Below are positions 1 to 8,279 of a stretch of 64,000 nt of DNA, piece after piece. Source of the DNA: Ferdinandcohnia salidurans (GTDB taxonomy: Bacteria; Bacillota; Bacilli; Bacillales; Bacillaceae_L); NCBI RefSeq assembly GCF_042680725.1, contig NZ_JBHUEK010000010.1, forward strand, positions 310,001 to 374,000, in the 5' to 3' direction. A model generated the notes under the pieces. It worked only from the letters and a program-made list of their open reading frames with translations. It did not search any database and was not told the origin of the DNA. The position numbers and the translations under genes are program-made. The stretch's first letter is position 1; every line of letters begins with the position of its first letter.

Positions 1-1
1 G

Positions 2-757
2 ATTATTGCATTAGTTGTCGGTACGGTTGGCTCGTTATTATGGACAGGCTACAAAGCTTCAGAAGGCGATATAACCATTTTTACGATTTTTGAAAATACT
101 AATGTAACAGGTTCGCTATTATCCGGTGGAATCCTAGGTATTCTTGTTACACTTATTTTGTTCTTTGTTCAGGTTTATGCAAAAAAAGCTTTGAACATTG
201 GTCTCCTTCCTAAAGGTATTGTTGAAGGGATAAAATCAATGCTCCCAGCTGTATACATTTTACTATTTGCTTGGGTAATTGTTGACTTGATTGGACAAAT
301 TGAAACAGGTAAATATCTAGCGAGCCTTGTAGAAAGGTCCAATTTAAATATTGCATTTTTACCGGTCATTTTATTCATTGTAGCAGGCTTTATGGCGTTT
401 GCGACTGGGACGTCATGGGGAACCTTTGGGATGATGCTTCCGATTGCAGGAGACATTGCAGCGGCATCTGATATTAATTTATTACTTCCGGCTTTAGCTG
501 CTGTCTTAGCGGGATCCGTGTTTGGTGATCATTGCTCACCAATATCAGATACAACTATTCTGTCCTCTACTGGAGCGGGAAGCCATCATATTGATCATGT
601 AATGACTCAGCTACCCTATGCCATCACTTCTGCCGTTATCGCTGTAATCGGATATATAGTACTAGGTCTAACAGGCAGTACCCTATTAGGAGTGCTTACT
701 ACCTTAGTATTATTTGTTATTTTTGTTCTCACTATGAAAAACAGACAAAACGCATAG
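2..757 (+). CDS. Na+/H+ antiporter, NhaC family (C-terminal part)
   Basis: The reading frame is open from the window edge, so the gene starts upstream and only about 251 C-terminal residues are visible. It is a polytopic membrane protein with five or more hydrophobic segments. The conserved NhaC-family blocks GTSWGTF and HCSPISDTT are present, followed by the histidine-rich SHHIDHV stretch. Family members exchange cytoplasmic Na+ for external H+, sometimes coupled to a carboxylate or amino acid; the substrate cannot be told here. An imperfect terminator follows, and the next gene has its own promoter, so this is the end of its transcript. Confidence 0.85.
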   Translation: MIALVVGTVGSLLWTGYKASEGDITIFTIFENTNVTGSLLSGGILGILVTLILFFVQVYAKKALNIGLLPKGIVEGIKSMLPAVYILLFAWVIVDLIGQIETGKYLASLVERSNLNIAFLPVILFIVAGFMAFATGTSWGTFGMMLPIAGDIAAASDINLLLPALAAVLAGSVFGDHCSPISDTTILSSTGAGSHHIDHVMTQLPYAITSAVIAVIGYIVLGLTGSTLLGVLTTLVLFVIFVLTMKNRQNA

Positions 758-800
758 AATTACTATTCAAATGTTAACAATCGAACTTAACTAGTATATA

Positions 801-831
801 AGAGACAGAGGGAATTAGAACCTTTGTCTCT
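801..831 (+). terminator. Rho-independent terminator of the NhaC-type gene
   Basis: An 11-bp stem (801-811 with 821-831, one G-T wobble) is followed by TTTTATTTTA, 44 bases after the stop codon. Confidence 0.75.
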
Positions 832-867
832 TTTATTTTAAAAGTAAATTTCATTTTAAAATAACTT

Positions 868-896
868 TTGACATAGAGATAAAGACTGGCTATACT
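868..896 (+). promoter_or_regulatory. Sigma-A promoter of the NSS transporter
   Basis: TTGACA (868-873) and TATACT (891-896) are separated by exactly 17 bases. The site lies about 110 bases before the start codon, which leaves a moderate untranslated leader. Confidence 0.7.
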
Positions 897-1006
897 AATA
901 AATAGATTATAGAAAATAATCTGAAAATATAAAAATTTCCAACTTGTGTCTAGTGCTAAAGGTATAATACGGTAATGGACTAAAGTAGGAAAGGGGAGGT
1001 TTGTTT

Positions 1007-2548
1007 ATGGATAATCGTCCACAGTGGGGGACACGGGCAGGATTCGTAATGGCTGCAATCGGTTCTGCGGTTGGTTTAGGTAATATATGGAGATTTCCAT
1101 ATGTTGCTTACGAAAATGGAGGAGGCGCGTTCTTTCTACCGTACCTATTTGCGATTTTAACAGCTGGAATACCAATCCTAATTCTAGAATTCACAATCGG
1201 ACAAAAGTTTAGAGGATCAGCACCTTTGTCATTTTTCCGTTTAAATAAAAAGTTAGAATGGCTCGGGTGGTGGCAGGTACTAATTTCTTTCGTAATTGCG
1301 ACCTATTATGCAGTCATTATCGCATGGGCAATTTCGTATACATTCTTTTCATTTAATAAAGCGTGGGGAGAAGATACAGGAGGATTCCTATTCTCTAAAT
1401 ACTTGCATTTAGCTGAAACTCCAGGTGATGTAGGAGCACCAGTACTTGGTGTTTTTGGACCTTTAGTCGTTGTGTGGGCAATTACACTATTTATCCTATT
1501 TAAAGGCGTGAAAAAGGGGATTGAAAAAGCGAATAAAATTTTCATTCCTACACTATTAGTTATTTTTACGATTATCGTTATTCGAGCAGTAACACTTGAA
1601 GGAGCAAGTACAGGACTAAATTCATTCTTCCAACCTAACTGGGATAAGATTATGTCTGGAGAGGTTTGGGTTGCGGCATACGGACACATTTTCTTTAGTT
1701 TATCAATTGGTTTTGCAATTATGATTACTTATGCAAGTTATTTACCTAAGAAGTCCGATGTAGTAAACAATGCATTTATTACTGGTTTTGCGAACTCAGG
1801 TTTTGAACTTTTAGCTGGTATCGGGGTATTCGCTGCACTAGGCTTTATGGCAGCACAAGCGAATGTACCTGTAGAAGAAGTAGCAAGTGCGGGTGTTGGT
1901 CTAGCATTTGCGGTCTTCCCGCAAATTATTAACCAAATGCCATTTGGCGAATTTTTCGGAGCGCTTTTCTTCTTATCGTTAGTATTTGCCGGATTAACAT
2001 CACTTATTTCGATTTGTGAAGTGTTCATTGCAGCAGTTCAAGATAAGTTTAATCTAACTCGTAACAAGGCAGTCATATATGGTGCAGGGCTAGCATCACT
2101 TATTTCAATTCTATACTCTACAAATGGAGGCTTATACTTCCTAGATGTAGTTGACTACTTCATTAACCAATTTGGTATTGCTGTTGCCGGATTAGTTGAA
2201 GTAATACTTATTGCTTGGGTATTCAAGCAAATGAATCCATTACAAGCGCACGCAAATGCAATATCCGATATTCGTGCAGGTGGTTGGTGGAAGATTTGTT
2301 TAGGCGTAATCACACCAGTCGTTTTAGGATATATGATGTTTGACTTATTCAAACAAAATATCCTACAACAATTTGATAATGCAACTGGTAACTATGAAGG
2401 GTATGCAACTTCATTTATACTCTTCCCAGGTGTTTTCATTGCAGCAGGAGTTATTATATTAGGGATCGTATTCTCACTAAAAAAATGGAGTAATGAGGCG
2501 TTAAATGACAACTATTCTTCTAGTAGTGACAAGGAGGTAGGACTATGA
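1007..2548 (+). CDS. Sodium-dependent transporter, NSS/SNF family (large subunit)
   Basis: A 513-residue membrane protein with about 12 hydrophobic segments. The N-terminus carries the family signature: W near residue 7, then GSAVGLGNIWRFPY and NGGGAFFLPY, which form the Na+ and substrate sites in LeuT-type carriers. These proteins import amino acids with Na+; the exact amino acid is not readable from the sequence. The ATG at 1007 was chosen because GGGGAGG lies 7 bases upstream; a TTG at 1001 touches the ribosome binding site. The stop overlaps the start of a 37-residue small subunit (ATGA), as in MetP-MetS type systems. Confidence 0.93.
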   Translation: MDNRPQWGTRAGFVMAAIGSAVGLGNIWRFPYVAYENGGGAFFLPYLFAILTAGIPILILEFTIGQKFRGSAPLSFFRLNKKLEWLGWWQVLISFVIATYYAVIIAWAISYTFFSFNKAWGEDTGGFLFSKYLHLAETPGDVGAPVLGVFGPLVVVWAITLFILFKGVKKGIEKANKIFIPTLLVIFTIIVIRAVTLEGASTGLNSFFQPNWDKIMSGEVWVAAYGHIFFSLSIGFAIMITYASYLPKKSDVVNNAFITGFANSGFELLAGIGVFAALGFMAAQANVPVEEVASAGVGLAFAVFPQIINQMPFGEFFGALFFLSLVFAGLTSLISICEVFIAAVQDKFNLTRNKAVIYGAGLASLISILYSTNGGLYFLDVVDYFINQFGIAVAGLVEVILIAWVFKQMNPLQAHANAISDIRAGGWWKICLGVITPVVLGYMMFDLFKQNILQQFDNATGNYEGYATSFILFPGVFIAAGVIILGIVFSLKKWSNEALNDNYSSSSDKEVGL

Positions 2549-2658
2549 CCGGTGGTGCAATTGCTATGATGGTTATTGGAATGGTCATTTTATGGGGAGG
2601 TCTAGTAGCAAGTATTGCACATGCTGCAAAAAAGGCTAAACAAGCGAAACAAGGTTAA
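2545..2658 (+). CDS. MetS-like small subunit of the NSS transporter
   Basis: A 37-codon gene whose ATG overlaps the stop of the transporter gene (ATGA at 2545-2548) and is preceded by AAGGAGGT. The product is one transmembrane helix (about residues 4-26, rich in G, V, I and M) with a Lys/Gln-rich tail, AKKAKQAKQG. This fits the MetS family of small NSS subunits known from methionine transport in Corynebacterium. Translational coupling suggests equal production with the large subunit and a role in its activity or stability. That function is inferred from the family and position. Confidence 0.85.
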   Translation: MTGGAIAMMVIGMVILWGGLVASIAHAAKKAKQAKQG

Positions 2659-2699
2659 AGAAATAAATATAAAAAGAGGGTCATAATAGAACGGAAAAA

Positions 2700-2723
2700 G
2701 GCTGTGGTAAAAATACCACAGCC
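2700..2723. terminator. Bidirectional terminator between NSS operon and lytH
   Basis: A perfect 10-bp stem (2700-2709 with 2714-2723) has A-rich sequence on the left and TTTTATTTTATTT on the right. It lies between convergent genes and can serve both. Confidence 0.85.
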
Positions 2724-2730
2724 TTTTATT

Positions 2731-3726
2731 TTATTTACGTTTCCTTGCTTGTCTTTCTGATCGTTCCCAAGCCCGTAGATGTGGATACGGATCAAAGGAC
2801 CATTCCGTATATCCATTGTCTTTGTACATTCCGTAGTGAAGATGTGGAGGGAACTTTCCGGCAGTGCCTGGTGGTCCATAGCCAGAACTTCCAACAGAGC
2901 CAATCACTGTACCGGGCTCAACAACCTGACCGATTGCAATATCCTTTGCAAATCCATTTAAATGAGCAAAGTAATGATACGTATTATTCACATCGCGGAT
3001 TCCGATACGCCACCCACCAAATCGGTTCCAACCTTTCATTTCGATGATGCCATATGAGGTTGCCCTTACTGGTGTTCCGTAGCTTGCAAAGATGTCAGTG
3101 CCTTCATGCATTCTACGACCTCCCCAGCCACGCGCATCTCCCCATGTATTCTTATAGCTATGATTATAGCCAAGAGGAACCGGAAAGGCGTGTTTATCTA
3201 GATCAAGTGTGCCATATGCTGAATAGATTTTAGCGATTCCCGTAATTAGTGAAACGGATTTATCCCGTTTGTAATAATCCCATAAACCAATCTTGATATT
3301 ATCAGGGTCAGTTCCGTAAGCTAAAATTTGTTCTGAAATTGTAAGTAGGATATCCTCATCATTTGTTTGATCAGCAACACCATCCCCGTTGCCATCAAGT
3401 CCAATTCCTCCAAATAGCTGAATGCTATATGGATTCGAATCATTTGGATTGGGGTTTAAAGCCCCCGCCCAAGCCTCGGGTTTAATATAAATTCCAATTA
3501 ACCCTGTTTCTTTCGGAATATCCTTTCGGGAACGACGGATGCTTCTTTCATACTGGTCAATAGCAGCATAATAGTACCATGGAATCTGTGTTACTGTTTC
3601 CATCTTTGTATAGAGGTTCATTCGTTCCTGAAAAATTTTTTGTTGATCCTCATTTGCACTTGCATCCAAAGGCATACACGTAAAAAGTAAGCAAATAACA
3701 ACTACTATACCAAGTTTTCTGTTCAC
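2731..3726 (-). CDS. lytH: Sporulation-type M23 endopeptidase LytH
   Basis: A 331-residue exported peptidoglycan peptidase. It starts with a signal peptide (hydrophobic residues about 6-20, then DASANE). The C-terminal M23/LytM domain (about residues 200-320) shows the zinc motifs: HEGTD (H-x3-D) and HLHYG (H-x-H). In B. subtilis LytH cuts L-Ala-D-Glu in spore cortex peptide chains late in sporulation. The GTG at 3726 was chosen because AAAGGAGA lies about 10 bases upstream and the length matches the family (about 326). It is divergent from lipA, as in B. subtilis. The middle region, with NGDGVADQTN, resembles the lytic-transglycosylase-like N-domain of this family. Confidence 0.88.
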   Translation of the reverse strand: MNRKLGIVVVICLLFTCMPLDASANEDQQKIFQERMNLYTKMETVTQIPWYYYAAIDQYERSIRRSRKDIPKETGLIGIYIKPEAWAGALNPNPNDSNPYSIQLFGGIGLDGNGDGVADQTNDEDILLTISEQILAYGTDPDNIKIGLWDYYKRDKSVSLITGIAKIYSAYGTLDLDKHAFPVPLGYNHSYKNTWGDARGWGGRRMHEGTDIFASYGTPVRATSYGIIEMKGWNRFGGWRIGIRDVNNTYHYFAHLNGFAKDIAIGQVVEPGTVIGSVGSSGYGPPGTAGKFPPHLHYGMYKDNGYTEWSFDPYPHLRAWERSERQARKRK

Positions 3727-3919
3727 GCATGCAAATCTCCTTTCACTAAAATAACACAAGGATGTATGTTTCTTAAAGGCATCTATAGGTACTTAATAGA
3801 CGAATTTGTCTAGTTGGAATTAAATAAAAAGAAGTACTCTTCCCTGTTAGTTTGTTAAATCATTTCATTTTCATAATCACTAATTGTTGGAAGCTAAAAA
3901 ATACAAATAAATCGAATAC

Positions 3920-3949
3920 TTGGATTCTTAAAGAAGTTAGGAGTATAAT
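3920..3949 (+). promoter_or_regulatory. Probable promoter of lipA
   Basis: TTGGAT (3920-3925) and TATAAT (3944-3949) are spaced by 18 bases, with the start codon 32 bases downstream of the -10 box. The remaining lytH-lipA gap (3727-3919) shows nothing else I can name. Confidence 0.55.
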
Positions 3950-3980
3950 AGGGATAGCCTTTGCAATGGAGTGATGAAGT

Positions 3981-4880
3981 ATGTCAAAAAAACAAGAATA
4001 TCTTCGAAAGCCGGAATGGCTAAAAATAAAACTGAATACGAATGAGAGCTACACAGGCTTAAAGAAAATGATGAGAGAAAAACAATTACATACCGTTTGT
4101 GAGGAAGCAAAATGTCCTAATATTCATGAATGCTGGGCTGTAAGGAAAACAGCTACTTTTATGATTCTTGGGGATACTTGCACTCGCGCTTGTCGTTTCT
4201 GTGCGGTTAAGACTGGACTTCCAAATGAACTGGATTGGGCAGAACCAGAGCGTGTAGCTGATTCTGTCGCAATGATGGGATTAAAGCATGTTGTTATTAC
4301 AACAGTTGCTCGTGACGATTTGAAGGACGGGGGAGCTGCGGTATTTGCAGAAACCGTTCGTGCAATTCGTAAAAAGAATCCATTTACATCAATCGAAGTG
4401 CTACCATCTGATATGGGTGGAGTGTACGAAAACTTAAAAACCTTAATGGATGCAAAGCCCGATATTATGAACCATAATATTGAAACGGTTCGCCGTTTAT
4501 CTGACCGTGTTCGTGCACGTGCGAAATATGAACGTTCACTTGAATTTTTACGTCGTGCAAAAGAAATGAATGCAGACATCCCAACAAAATCAAGTATCAT
4601 GATCGGTCTTGGCGAAACGAAGGAAGAAATCATTGAAACAATGGACGACCTTCGAGCAAACGATGTAGATATCATCACAATTGGTCAATATTTACAACCT
4701 ACGAAAAAGCATTTGAAAGTTGAAAAATACTATCATCCAGATGAATTTGCGGAATTAAAAGAGATTGCATTAAGTAAAGGCTTCAGTCATTGTGAAGCTG
4801 GCCCTCTTGTACGTTCTTCTTATCATGCAGATGAACAAGTAAACGCAGCAAAATCAAATCAACAAGTTAAGCAAGCATAA
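3981..4880 (+). CDS. lipA: Lipoyl synthase
   Basis: A 299-residue radical-SAM enzyme that inserts two sulfurs into octanoyl groups on E2 or GcvH proteins to make lipoyl cofactors. Both clusters can be seen: the auxiliary 4Fe-4S ligands C40, C45 and C51, and the SAM cluster motif C67-x3-C71-x2-C74. The conserved C-terminal RSSYHA block is also present. Length and motifs are normal. It is a single-gene unit with its own promoter and a strong terminator directly after the stop. Confidence 0.97.
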   Translation: MSKKQEYLRKPEWLKIKLNTNESYTGLKKMMREKQLHTVCEEAKCPNIHECWAVRKTATFMILGDTCTRACRFCAVKTGLPNELDWAEPERVADSVAMMGLKHVVITTVARDDLKDGGAAVFAETVRAIRKKNPFTSIEVLPSDMGGVYENLKTLMDAKPDIMNHNIETVRRLSDRVRARAKYERSLEFLRRAKEMNADIPTKSSIMIGLGETKEEIIETMDDLRANDVDIITIGQYLQPTKKHLKVEKYYHPDEFAELKEIALSKGFSHCEAGPLVRSSYHADEQVNAAKSNQQVKQA

Positions 4881-4908
4881 AAAAAAAGGGGGAAATCCCC
4901 TTTTTTTT
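4881..4908. terminator. Bidirectional terminator lipA / yutC
   Basis: A run of eight A, a GGGGA/TCCCC hairpin and a run of eight T lie between the convergent lipA and yutC stops. Confidence 0.85.
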
Positions 4909-5701
4909 AGTGCGTTCCTTTTTGCAATAATTCTCTTCCGTCATCTCGCTTTTGGTCTTCATTCCCTTTATTATCGGTTGTGCGATCAATTTCAGGGTTG
5001 AATTCCATTTTTCCATCTTTATTGTTGATACTAGGGTTTTGAAGGAAGTCTTGGTTTTCCCTTGCCCGACGTTCATACTCAGGGTTTAAGCCACCTTCCA
5101 TTTCCCCATTTTCATTTTCACCATCGCTTACTTTATATCCTTGTGGAGATTTAATCATTTGTTGAATAGTAGATGTAATAATTTGATCGACATTTCGACT
5201 ATCTGAGTCAAGTCTGCCGAATCGTTCAATTTGGTTCATCATGTCAGGATTATCCGAAACGTATACATGGAAATACCTCGGAACAACTGACAATGCGGAA
5301 CGTTTTACCTGGTCTGCCGTTAACATACGATCTTTAGAATCCGTATCATATGCAACAAGGACCTCTTCATCCGTTACAAGCGTACCAACATCTTTGACGT
5401 TCGGAATGTTTGTACAGATTTTACTGATTAAATCTGCTACTTTTTCCCTGTCCATGGTTGGTAAATCACTGTATACATTCACACGGCCAGGGACTGGATT
5501 TTTTTGATGACGAACATAGCCAAAGTTCGTCATTTCTTTACCATCGTTTTTTACGCCTTTCGCATTGTAAAGCTCATTTTGGTCAGTTCGATATATTGTA
5601 TTTCCACTTTCATGGTAGACTCCTGCATTGTCGTCAGAAGTACCGCAACCTGTTAAAGCAGTTAAGGCAATTAAGCCTGAGATGATTGTGTATTTTTTCA
5701 A
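4907..5701 (-). CDS. yutC: YhcN/YlaJ-family sporulation lipoprotein
   Basis: A 264-residue predicted lipoprotein. The signal peptide ends in the lipobox LTGC (Cys at about residue 19), so the mature protein should be anchored on the outer membrane face. The middle part (about 65-170) is a YhcN/YlaJ domain, found in proteins of the spore inner membrane and in germination-related lipoproteins. The C-terminal 80 residues are polar and rich in N, E, D and R. A TTG at 5701 is preferred over GTG at 5708-5710 because GAGGGGG sits 8 bases before it. The exact role is unknown. Confidence 0.82.
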   Translation of the reverse strand: MKKYTIISGLIALTALTGCGTSDDNAGVYHESGNTIYRTDQNELYNAKGVKNDGKEMTNFGYVRHQKNPVPGRVNVYSDLPTMDREKVADLISKICTNIPNVKDVGTLVTDEEVLVAYDTDSKDRMLTADQVKRSALSVVPRYFHVYVSDNPDMMNQIERFGRLDSDSRNVDQIITSTIQQMIKSPQGYKVSDGENENGEMEGGLNPEYERRARENQDFLQNPSINNKDGKMEFNPEIDRTTDNKGNEDQKRDDGRELLQKGTH

Positions 5702-5826
5702 TCTTGACACCCCCTCAGTTGTAGGGTGACCAATTCAACAAAAATTTCGCATAGTAATTGATGGATTGATTGGCTATAATGGATATATAGTGAACATCCT
5801 CTAGTATGGGGTACGAGGTGATTAAA

Positions 5827-6102
5827 GTGATTAGCATAGGTAACACTACATATGAGCTTATTGATGAGCTAAAAGATGGATTTAATGAAGAAGCTTTTCG
5901 TGCGAGATACAGTGATATCTTAGCGAAGTATGATTATATAGTTGGGGACTGGGGATATGAACAGCTTCGCTTAAAAGGTTTTTTTGATGATAAAAACCAA
6001 AAAGCGTCATTTGATACAAAAATAAGTACCCTTTCTGAATATTTATACGAATATTGCAATTTCGGTTGCGCCTATTTTGTCTTAAAAAAGGTAAAAAAAT
6101 AA
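5827..6102 (+). CDS. yutD: YutD family protein (DUF1027)
   Basis: A 91-residue cytosolic protein with the family block YDYIVGDWGYxQLRLKGFFDD and the tail EYCNFGCAYFVLKK. Its biochemical role is unknown. The GTG at 5827 was chosen because GAGGTG lies at 5815-5820; an ATG at 5806 would extend the protein by 7 residues but has no ribosome binding site. It is followed by a good terminator. Confidence 0.8.
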   Translation: MISIGNTTYELIDELKDGFNEEAFRARYSDILAKYDYIVGDWGYEQLRLKGFFDDKNQKASFDTKISTLSEYLYEYCNFGCAYFVLKKVKK

Positions 6103-6132
6103 AGTACAGGCTAACTTATCTGCCTGTACTTT
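6101..6132. terminator. Terminator after yutD
   Basis: An 11-bp perfect stem (6101-6111 with 6122-6132), A-rich before and TTTTATT after, lies between convergent genes. Confidence 0.85.
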
Positions 6133-6154
6133 TATTATGGCTTGAACCTTCCTA

Positions 6155-6442
6155 TTAGTCATAAGGTGGTTCGGCATTTTCATCCTTGTCATCATGTGTG
6201 GGATGAGCCCCAGGGAATTGTCTAGGAAGATCCTGGTGAAGTGATTTGAACTCATAGTTAAAGTTGCTATAGGTTCGTTGTCCTTCTTTCCACGGTGTGC
6301 TTTTGTTCTCTACAGGAGTATCCTTACCCCGAGGTGTTCCATAAGGACCTTCTGGATATTCCTCAAAGGTTAAGAAGTTTCTCATCGTCTCCACATTTGA
6401 AAAATCGGTATACTTTATTTCTTCCTTGTCTTTATCTGCCAC
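6155..6442 (-). CDS. Conserved small acidic protein of unknown function
   Basis: A 95-residue hydrophilic protein starting with GTG, with GAGGTG about 8 bases upstream. It has no signal peptide or membrane segment. It is rich in P, G, E and D, with short ordered-looking blocks (EEYPEGPYGTPRG, STPWKEGQRTYSNFNYE) and ends in PGAHPTHDDKDENAEPPYD. I do not recognise a defined domain; similar short cytosolic proteins occur in this position in other Bacillaceae as far as I recall. The composition would suit a spore-coat or stress protein, but that is a guess. Confidence 0.7.
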   Translation of the reverse strand: MADKDKEEIKYTDFSNVETMRNFLTFEEYPEGPYGTPRGKDTPVENKSTPWKEGQRTYSNFNYEFKSLHQDLPRQFPGAHPTHDDKDENAEPPYD

Positions 6443-6497
6443 CTGAAAAACACCTCACTTCTTACTTCTAGTGTTTTCGCAGCATTACGTAATTATG

Positions 6498-6764
6498 TTA
6501 GACAATTTCATACAGAAAAGAACGTAATTCCTCTGCTTCCTCTTCAGACAGCTGATAGGCATGTTCGATATAGCCGGGCTCATCTAGGTCATCTCTACCG
6601 ATAATTGCAAAGCGATTGCTCAAGATATTTAAAACAATATGCTTGCCATAATAGCGGTCAGATTTAACAACAGCTAAGTCGTAACGCTGGTGTTCCCCCA
6701 TAAAGCTTACAAACCGTGTTTGTGTGTCGATTGTATCATCATATAAGAAAAAACGTTCAGACAT
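6498..6764 (-). CDS. DUF3055 / SAV0927-family protein
   Basis: An 88-residue soluble protein, with ATG preceded by AAGGAGAG. The sequence MSERFFLYDDT at the N-terminus, FAIIGRDDLDEPGYIEHAY in the middle and LSEEEAEELRSFL at the end match the DUF3055 family found across Bacillales. Function is unknown. It is upstream of and on the same strand as the 95-residue unknown gene, with a 55-bp gap, so the two may be co-transcribed. Confidence 0.78.
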   Translation of the reverse strand: MSERFFLYDDTIDTQTRFVSFMGEHQRYDLAVVKSDRYYGKHIVLNILSNRFAIIGRDDLDEPGYIEHAYQLSEEEAEELRSFLYEIV

Positions 6765-6947
6765 AATGGATTCTCTCCTTTTAAGAAACAGTCATTTACA
6801 CTTATCATAACAAAGGTGTACGAATTAGAAAACGAATTTATAGATGCAATGAATGAGGGGCATACCATGAATGATTATAAACTTTATGGTAAAATAATGT
6901 GGTATATAAAAGATTGTGGGTAAAGATTATAAACTGAAGGTGATACT

Positions 6948-7388
6948 ATGTATTTTGTTGACCGGGAAAAGATTGAAAAAACCCTTCTTTTTTACGAAGA
7001 GAATTTACAATTAATTGTAGCAGCTAATTCAAGTTGGACAAGCGTGGTTGAAAAGAAAGCGTTAGAGAGAATCTGTCATCTTACAATTGAGGCAATTTTA
7101 GATGTCGGAAATTCGATGATCGACGGCTTTATTATGCGTGATCCAGGTAGCTATGAGGATATCATTGATATACTTGAAGATGAAAAAGTAGTGACAACTG
7201 AAGTAGCGAATGAACTGAAAGAAATTATTCGTTTTCGAAAAGTAATTGTTCAAGATTATCTTGAGATTAATCATGATGAATTAATCTTGAGCCTTCAAAA
7301 AAATAAAGAAAGTCTTGCAAGCTTTCCACAAGCGGTACGATCTTATCTTGAAAATGAATTAGGACCGGTTTCAGCATTTAAAAACTAA
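6948..7388 (+). CDS. yutE: YutE, HepT-like/DUF86 protein lacking the catalytic His
   Basis: A 146-residue all-alpha protein of the DUF86/HEPN superfamily. HepT-type toxins have an R-x4-H-x-Y motif; here the matching segment is R97-KVIV-Q102-D-Y104, so the catalytic histidine is Gln. There is no neighbouring MNT nucleotidyltransferase antitoxin. It is therefore unlikely to be an active HepT RNase toxin. The gene is 18 bp upstream of yutF with a good ribosome binding site (GAAGGTGAT). The real role is unknown. Confidence 0.8.
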   Translation: MYFVDREKIEKTLLFYEENLQLIVAANSSWTSVVEKKALERICHLTIEAILDVGNSMIDGFIMRDPGSYEDIIDILEDEKVVTTEVANELKEIIRFRKVIVQDYLEINHDELILSLQKNKESLASFPQAVRSYLENELGPVSAFKN

Positions 7389-7406
7389 AAAAAGGTGATA
7401 GAAGTA

Positions 7407-8177
7407 GTGAAACAATACAAAGGATACTTATTTGACTTAGACGGTACTATGTACCGTGGAACAGAGCGTATTAAAGAAGCGTGTGATTTTGTAAATAAAT
7501 TAAATCAAAAGCAAATACCATATTTGTTTGTTACAAATAATTCATCGAGAACACCCGAACAGGTAGCAACCAAACTTCGTGACTTTGATATTGCGTGTAC
7601 AGCAGACCAGGTTTTCACCACTAGTCAAGCAACGGCAAATTATATGTATGATATGAAACCAGGGGCAAGTGTATATGTAATTGGTGAAGATGGTATCTAC
7701 CAAGCATTAGAGGAAAAAGGCTTTACATTTCAAGAGGAAAACCCAGATTTTGTGGTTTGTGGGATAGACCGTTCCCTTACATATGAAAAATTCGCCATTG
7801 CTTGTTTAGCAGTACGAAATGGTGCAACCTTTATTTCGACAAACGGTGATATCGCCATTCCAACTGAGCGTGGACTTCTACCAGGGAATGGTTCATTAAC
7901 TTCAGTGATCACTGTTTCAACAACAGTAAAACCCACTTTTATTGGGAAACCAGAAAAAATTATCATGGAACAAGCGCAAAAACAATTGGGGATTCCAAAA
8001 GAGGATACCATCATGATTGGTGATTATTATGATACAGACATTATGGCAGGTATGAATGCAGGTATTGATACTTTGCTTGTTCATACAGGTGTTACAACCC
8101 CAGAAATACTAAAAGGATATGACCGTCCTCCTACCTATGCAATCCATAGCTTAAAGGAATGGATGGAACGCATTTAA
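7407..8177 (+). CDS. yutF: HAD-family phosphatase, NagD/YutF type
   Basis: A 256-residue haloacid dehalogenase-type hydrolase. Motif I is FDLDGT (nucleophile D10, D12), motif II FVTNNSS, motif III near GKPEK and motif IV MIGDYYDTD. The C2-type cap lies between motifs II and III. Relatives dephosphorylate small sugar phosphates, nucleotides or p-nitrophenyl phosphate. The GTG at 7407 was chosen because AGGTGA lies 8 bases upstream and the length equals the B. subtilis homologue; an earlier GTG at 7395 overlaps the ribosome binding site. It is probably co-transcribed with yutE. Confidence 0.88.
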   Translation: MKQYKGYLFDLDGTMYRGTERIKEACDFVNKLNQKQIPYLFVTNNSSRTPEQVATKLRDFDIACTADQVFTTSQATANYMYDMKPGASVYVIGEDGIYQALEEKGFTFQEENPDFVVCGIDRSLTYEKFAIACLAVRNGATFISTNGDIAIPTERGLLPGNGSLTSVITVSTTVKPTFIGKPEKIIMEQAQKQLGIPKEDTIMIGDYYDTDIMAGMNAGIDTLLVHTGVTTPEILKGYDRPPTYAIHSLKEWMERI

Positions 8178-8178
8178 A

Positions 8179-8198
8179 AACGCTCAAATTTGAGCGTT
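8179..8198. terminator. Terminator of yutF
   Basis: A palindromic stem, AACGCTCAAA with TTTGAGCGTT, directly follows the stop and is followed by a run of T. Confidence 0.85.
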
Positions 8199-8242
8199 TT
8201 TTTATATGGACAAAATTCGGAATAACCTTATCGTCAAATAAA

Positions 8243-8271
8243 AAAGATCAAATCGATTGGATTTGATCTTT
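8243..8271 (-). terminator. Terminator of yutG
   Basis: An 11-bp stem (8243-8253 with 8261-8271) has a run of A on its left, which is a U-tract on the minus strand. It lies just downstream of the yutG stop. Confidence 0.8.
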
Positions 8272-8279
8272 TTTTATCC

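Noticed and set aside
4124..4678. 184-codon minus-strand frame inside lipA
   Set aside because: Antisense shadow of lipA; Ser/Arg-rich composition typical of reverse-frame translation.
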